DNA of 7,301 nt from an uncultured Gemella sp. (GTDB taxonomy: Bacteria; Bacillota; Bacilli; Staphylococcales; Gemellaceae). Shown one piece after another: positions 5,138 through 7,301 of this stretch. The translations under genes and the position numbers were made by a program. Below the pieces are notes generated by a model. That model searched no databases. It saw only the letters and a program-made list of their open reading frames with translations, and was not told the DNA's origin. Each line of letters starts with the position of its first letter. Positions within the stretch are counted from its first letter, which is position 1. The stretch lies in contig CAKMQF010000097.1 of NCBI GenBank assembly GCA_927911745.1, positions 1-7,301 of the forward strand, given 5' to 3'.

Positions 5138-6945
5138 ATGACTGAAATGAAATTAATACCAAGAAAAGAAGTCGAAGAGAAATATACTTGGGATATGACT
5201 CTTCTATACAAAACTGATGAAGATTTTAAAGCGAGCCTTGAGAATATTAAAAAAGAAATCTTAGATTTCAAGGCTACTTACGAAGGAAAATTAGCGGATC
5301 ACGCTACTTTAGATGCTGCCGTTAAAAAATACGAAGAACTTTATGAAGAATACTATAAACTTTCTCACTACGCTGAATTACCAATGGCGGTAGATAGATT
5401 TAATGACAATGTAGTACAAAATGTAACACTATTTGAAGATGTTTCCACTTTATGGGCAGGAAATTTAAGTTTCTTCGATACTGAACTTGTAGAACTAGAT
5501 GAACAATTCATTAAAGATTTCGTGAAAAACTATCGTCCTGATTTAGAATATTACTTCGAAAAAATCGTTCAGGAGAAAAAACATACATTATCAAAAGAAG
5601 CTGAACAAGTAATCGCAAACTACGAGAGTCTTCCTGGTTACTACAATCTATACGAGGTAACTAAGCACGAAGATATGCAATTCGACAGCTTTGAAGCAAA
5701 TGGAAAAACTTTCGAAAATAGCTTCGTACTATACGAAAACTTACACGAAATGGATAACGATACTGAAGTACGCCGTAATGCTGCGAGAAGTTTTTATAAA
5801 ACATTAAATGCTTATAAAAATACTTCAGCAAATGAGTATATTTCACAAATCAAAAAAGAAAAAATGCTTGCTACAATGCGTGGTTATGATAGTGTTATCG
5901 ACTACCTATTAGCTGCTCAAGATGGTAACCGCGAACTATATGATCGCCAAATCCGTACTCTTATGACAGATTTAGCACCTCATATTCGACGTTACATTAA
6001 ACTTCTAGCTCGCGAGCACAAAATTAAAGATATACAGTTTGCAGACTGTAAAATCAACCTAGATCCAGATTTCGAAGTTGATATGACTATCGATGAATCT
6101 CGTTCTTACCTTAAAAAAGCACTTGGTGTTCTTGGTGAAGACTACGTTAAAATGATCGATGAAAGTTATGATAAACGTTGGACTGACTTCCCTCAAAATA
6201 TCGGGAAAAGTACTGGTGGATTCTGTGCAACAGTTCCTAATGTAGCTGGATTTATTCTACTTTCTTGGACTGGAAAATGAATGAAGTTTTCGTTCTTGCT
6301 CATGAGCTTGGACATGCATATCACTTTATGAGTACAGGAAAACACCAAACAATGTTAAATAATGATTGTCCACTTTACTTCGTTGAAGCTCCATCGACTT
6401 GTAACGAGGTTATTGTATCTAACTACCTACTAAAAACTAACACTGATGCTCGTTTCAAACGTTGGGTTATCAGCAACATGATTAGTAGAACATACTTCCA
6501 CAATATGGTAACACACTACTTAGAAGCTGTTTATCAAGATAGAATCTACAAAATGGTAGATAACAATGAAATGTTAACTGCTGATGTTCTTTCTGAAGTA
6601 AAACGCAACGTTATGGAAGAGTTCTTCGGAGATAGTCTAGTAGTTAATGAAGGTGCAGAACTTACTTGGATGAGACAACCTCACTACTACATGGGACTAT
6701 ATCCATACACTTACTCTGCAGGATTAACAATCGGTACAGCTATCGCTAATAAGATCGATAATGACAGTTCTTATGCTGACACTTGGTTAAATGTTCTTTC
6801 TAAAGGAAGCAGCATGTCAGCACTAGATCTTTCTAAACTTGCAGGTTGTGATGTAAGTACTGATGAACCACTTAAAGAAGCAATTGCTTATGTTGGTCAC
6901 CTAGTGGATGAACTTTACAACTTAACAGATGAATTAAATAAATAA
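5138..6945 (+). pseudogene. pepF: Oligoendopeptidase F (M3 family), broken by a single-base frameshift
   Basis: This is a cytosolic zinc metallopeptidase that cleaves short oligopeptides, mainly for peptide nutrition and turnover. The first frame (5138-6280, 380 residues) carries the helical N-terminal region, beginning with the conserved TWDMTLLYKTDEDF, and the pre-catalytic STGGFC motif. It ends at TGA (6278-6280). The second frame carries the catalytic part: HELGH gives zinc ligands His389 and His393 and catalytic Glu390, and FVEAPST supplies the third ligand Glu417 (numbering of the joined protein). NEGAELTWMRQPHYYMGLYPYTYSAG is split here only by the general M3 pattern: the YxxLYPYTYSAG-like end segment is intact. 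Joining the frames at 6277 gives 602 residues, the normal PepF length, with no other damage. The ATG at 6265 has no ribosome binding site and is not a true start. The truncated first product would have no active site. Either this is a recent loss, a base-calling error, or the break is bypassed by slippage. Confidence 0.9.
6274..6280 (+). other. Frameshift site in pepF (A AAA TGA)
   Basis: The zero frame reads GGA AAA TGA. Re-reading the last A (a -1 shift at Lys AAA) gives GGA AAA ATG AAT GAA, which continues WTGK-MNEVFVLAHELGH without loss or gain of residues. One missing A in a four-A run explains the break equally well. The sequence is not a full X XXY YYZ heptamer and no Shine-Dalgarno-like stimulator is seen just upstream. 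A 10-base palindrome, GCTCATGAGC, begins about 20 bases downstream. Confidence 0.88.
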
Positions 6946-6948
6946 GGA

Positions 6949-6995
6949 GTGACTCAAAAATCGTTATTTCGTAGAAATCGATTTTGTCGAGTCAC
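6949..6995. repeat. Nested 47-base inverted repeat after pepF
   Basis: Three nested pairings fit one long hairpin: GTGACTC (6949-6955) with GAGTCAC (6989-6995), AAAATCG (6957-6963) with CGATTTT (6979-6985), and ATTTC (6966-6970) with GAAAT (6974-6978) around a 3-base loop. It starts 4 bases after the pepF stop and has no T run, so it is not a classical terminator. It may protect the 3' end of the mRNA or be part of a dispersed repeat. Confidence 0.7.
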
Positions 6996-7005
6996 CCTCG
7001 CACAG

Positions 7006-7055
7006 TTATTAGATATCTAAAAAAGCTTCTATAAAGCGAATTTAGATATCAATAA
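7006..7055. repeat. Second hairpin of the post-pepF cluster
   Basis: GATATCTAAA (7012-7021) and TTTAGATATC (7041-7050) are exact reverse complements. The stem extends outward with TTATT (7006-7010) and AATAA (7051-7055) around one bulged base, and inward with GCTT/AAGC. A third small hairpin (AGTTC 7071-7075 with GAACT 7082-7086) follows. From 7087 to 7256 I see no gene, promoter or repeat. Confidence 0.65.
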
Positions 7056-7256
7056 ACCACTGCGTCTACGAGTTCTCATATGAACTTTGTTAAATTTTAG
7101 GACTTTGGGGTAAGCCTCATATATTAAACGATTAAAATTAGTGTGATTTGATAGTAGTCTCTTTTATAAAATTTTTTGAATATCTAGAATTATGTCGGGA
7201 AATCTCAATTAAAATTGATATTTTGAAAATAGTAAGAGAAAGTACCTTGCAGAATT

Positions 7257-7300
7257 TAACAAAATAGTGCTATACTTTAATGTATAGTGCTATTTTGTTA
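7257..7300. terminator. Perfect 19-bp inverted repeat at right edge, likely bidirectional terminator
   Basis: TAACAAAATAGTGCTATAC (7257-7275) and GTATAGTGCTATTTTGTTA (7282-7300) are exact reverse complements around a 6-base loop. The AAAA/TTTT run at the base makes a terminator for either strand likely. It could end a long pepF transcript or an unseen leftward gene beyond the window. A transposon-related inverted repeat is the alternative. Confidence 0.6.
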
Positions 7301-7301
7301 G

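Noticed and set aside
5661..5846. Minus-strand open frame of 61 codons inside pepF
   Set aside because: It is antisense to conserved peptidase coding sequence and has no start signals.
6265..6276. Separate start codon for a 226-residue second peptidase gene
   Set aside because: The ATG at 6265 has no Shine-Dalgarno sequence, its first residues do not match the family, and the preceding frame supplies the matching sequence up to the frameshift.
1..7301. CRISPR array, tRNA or rRNA genes, transposase
   Set aside because: No regularly spaced direct repeats, no cloverleaf or CCA-ended sequence, no rRNA-like stretch and no transposase frame were seen.

Overview
The window is AT-rich Bacillota DNA with strong AGGAGG-type ribosome binding sites, sigma-A promoters and many A/T-flanked hairpin terminators. 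The mix of proteins and the codon use suggest a small-genome coccus of the Gemella/Staphylococcus/Streptococcus type. Gemella is my best guess, but this is inference and was not tested by a search.

Layout from left to right. Bases 1-587 (minus) hold the N-terminal part of a pyruvate kinase-like protein that runs off the window edge. It lacks the B (lid) domain and several active-site residues. A 555-base AT-rich divergent intergenic region follows, with a promoter at each end and a set of overlapping hairpins in the middle. Bases 1143-2480 (plus) encode a 12-helix organophosphate:phosphate antiporter of the UhpT/GlpT type behind a perfect consensus promoter. A shared bidirectional terminator separates it from a convergent FAD-dependent amino-acid oxidase-like gene (2564-3658, minus).

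Bases 3726-5040 are a low-quality accessory stretch. It holds one intact small gene (4220-4813, minus) for a protein with a single N-terminal membrane helix and an exported domain, resembling the TipC family of immunity proteins. On each side of it lie short coding-like remnants on the same strand, broken by stops and a frameshift. I read this as a decayed toxin/immunity island, but the toxin identity is not proven.

Bases 5138-6945 (plus) encode oligoendopeptidase F (M3 metallopeptidase). The gene is complete in content (602 residues when joined) but is broken by a single missing A in an A run at 6274-6277, just before the HELGH zinc site. After it come three consecutive hairpins (6949-7086) that look like a repeat or structured RNA, an unremarkable AT-rich stretch, and a perfect 19-bp inverted repeat at the right edge.

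Transporter, oxidase and peptidase are separate transcription units with their own promoters, so no multi-gene operon is evident. The common theme is nutrient use: sugar phosphate uptake, amino-acid oxidation and peptide breakdown. A glycolysis-related paralogue and a decayed defence/competition locus flank these genes.
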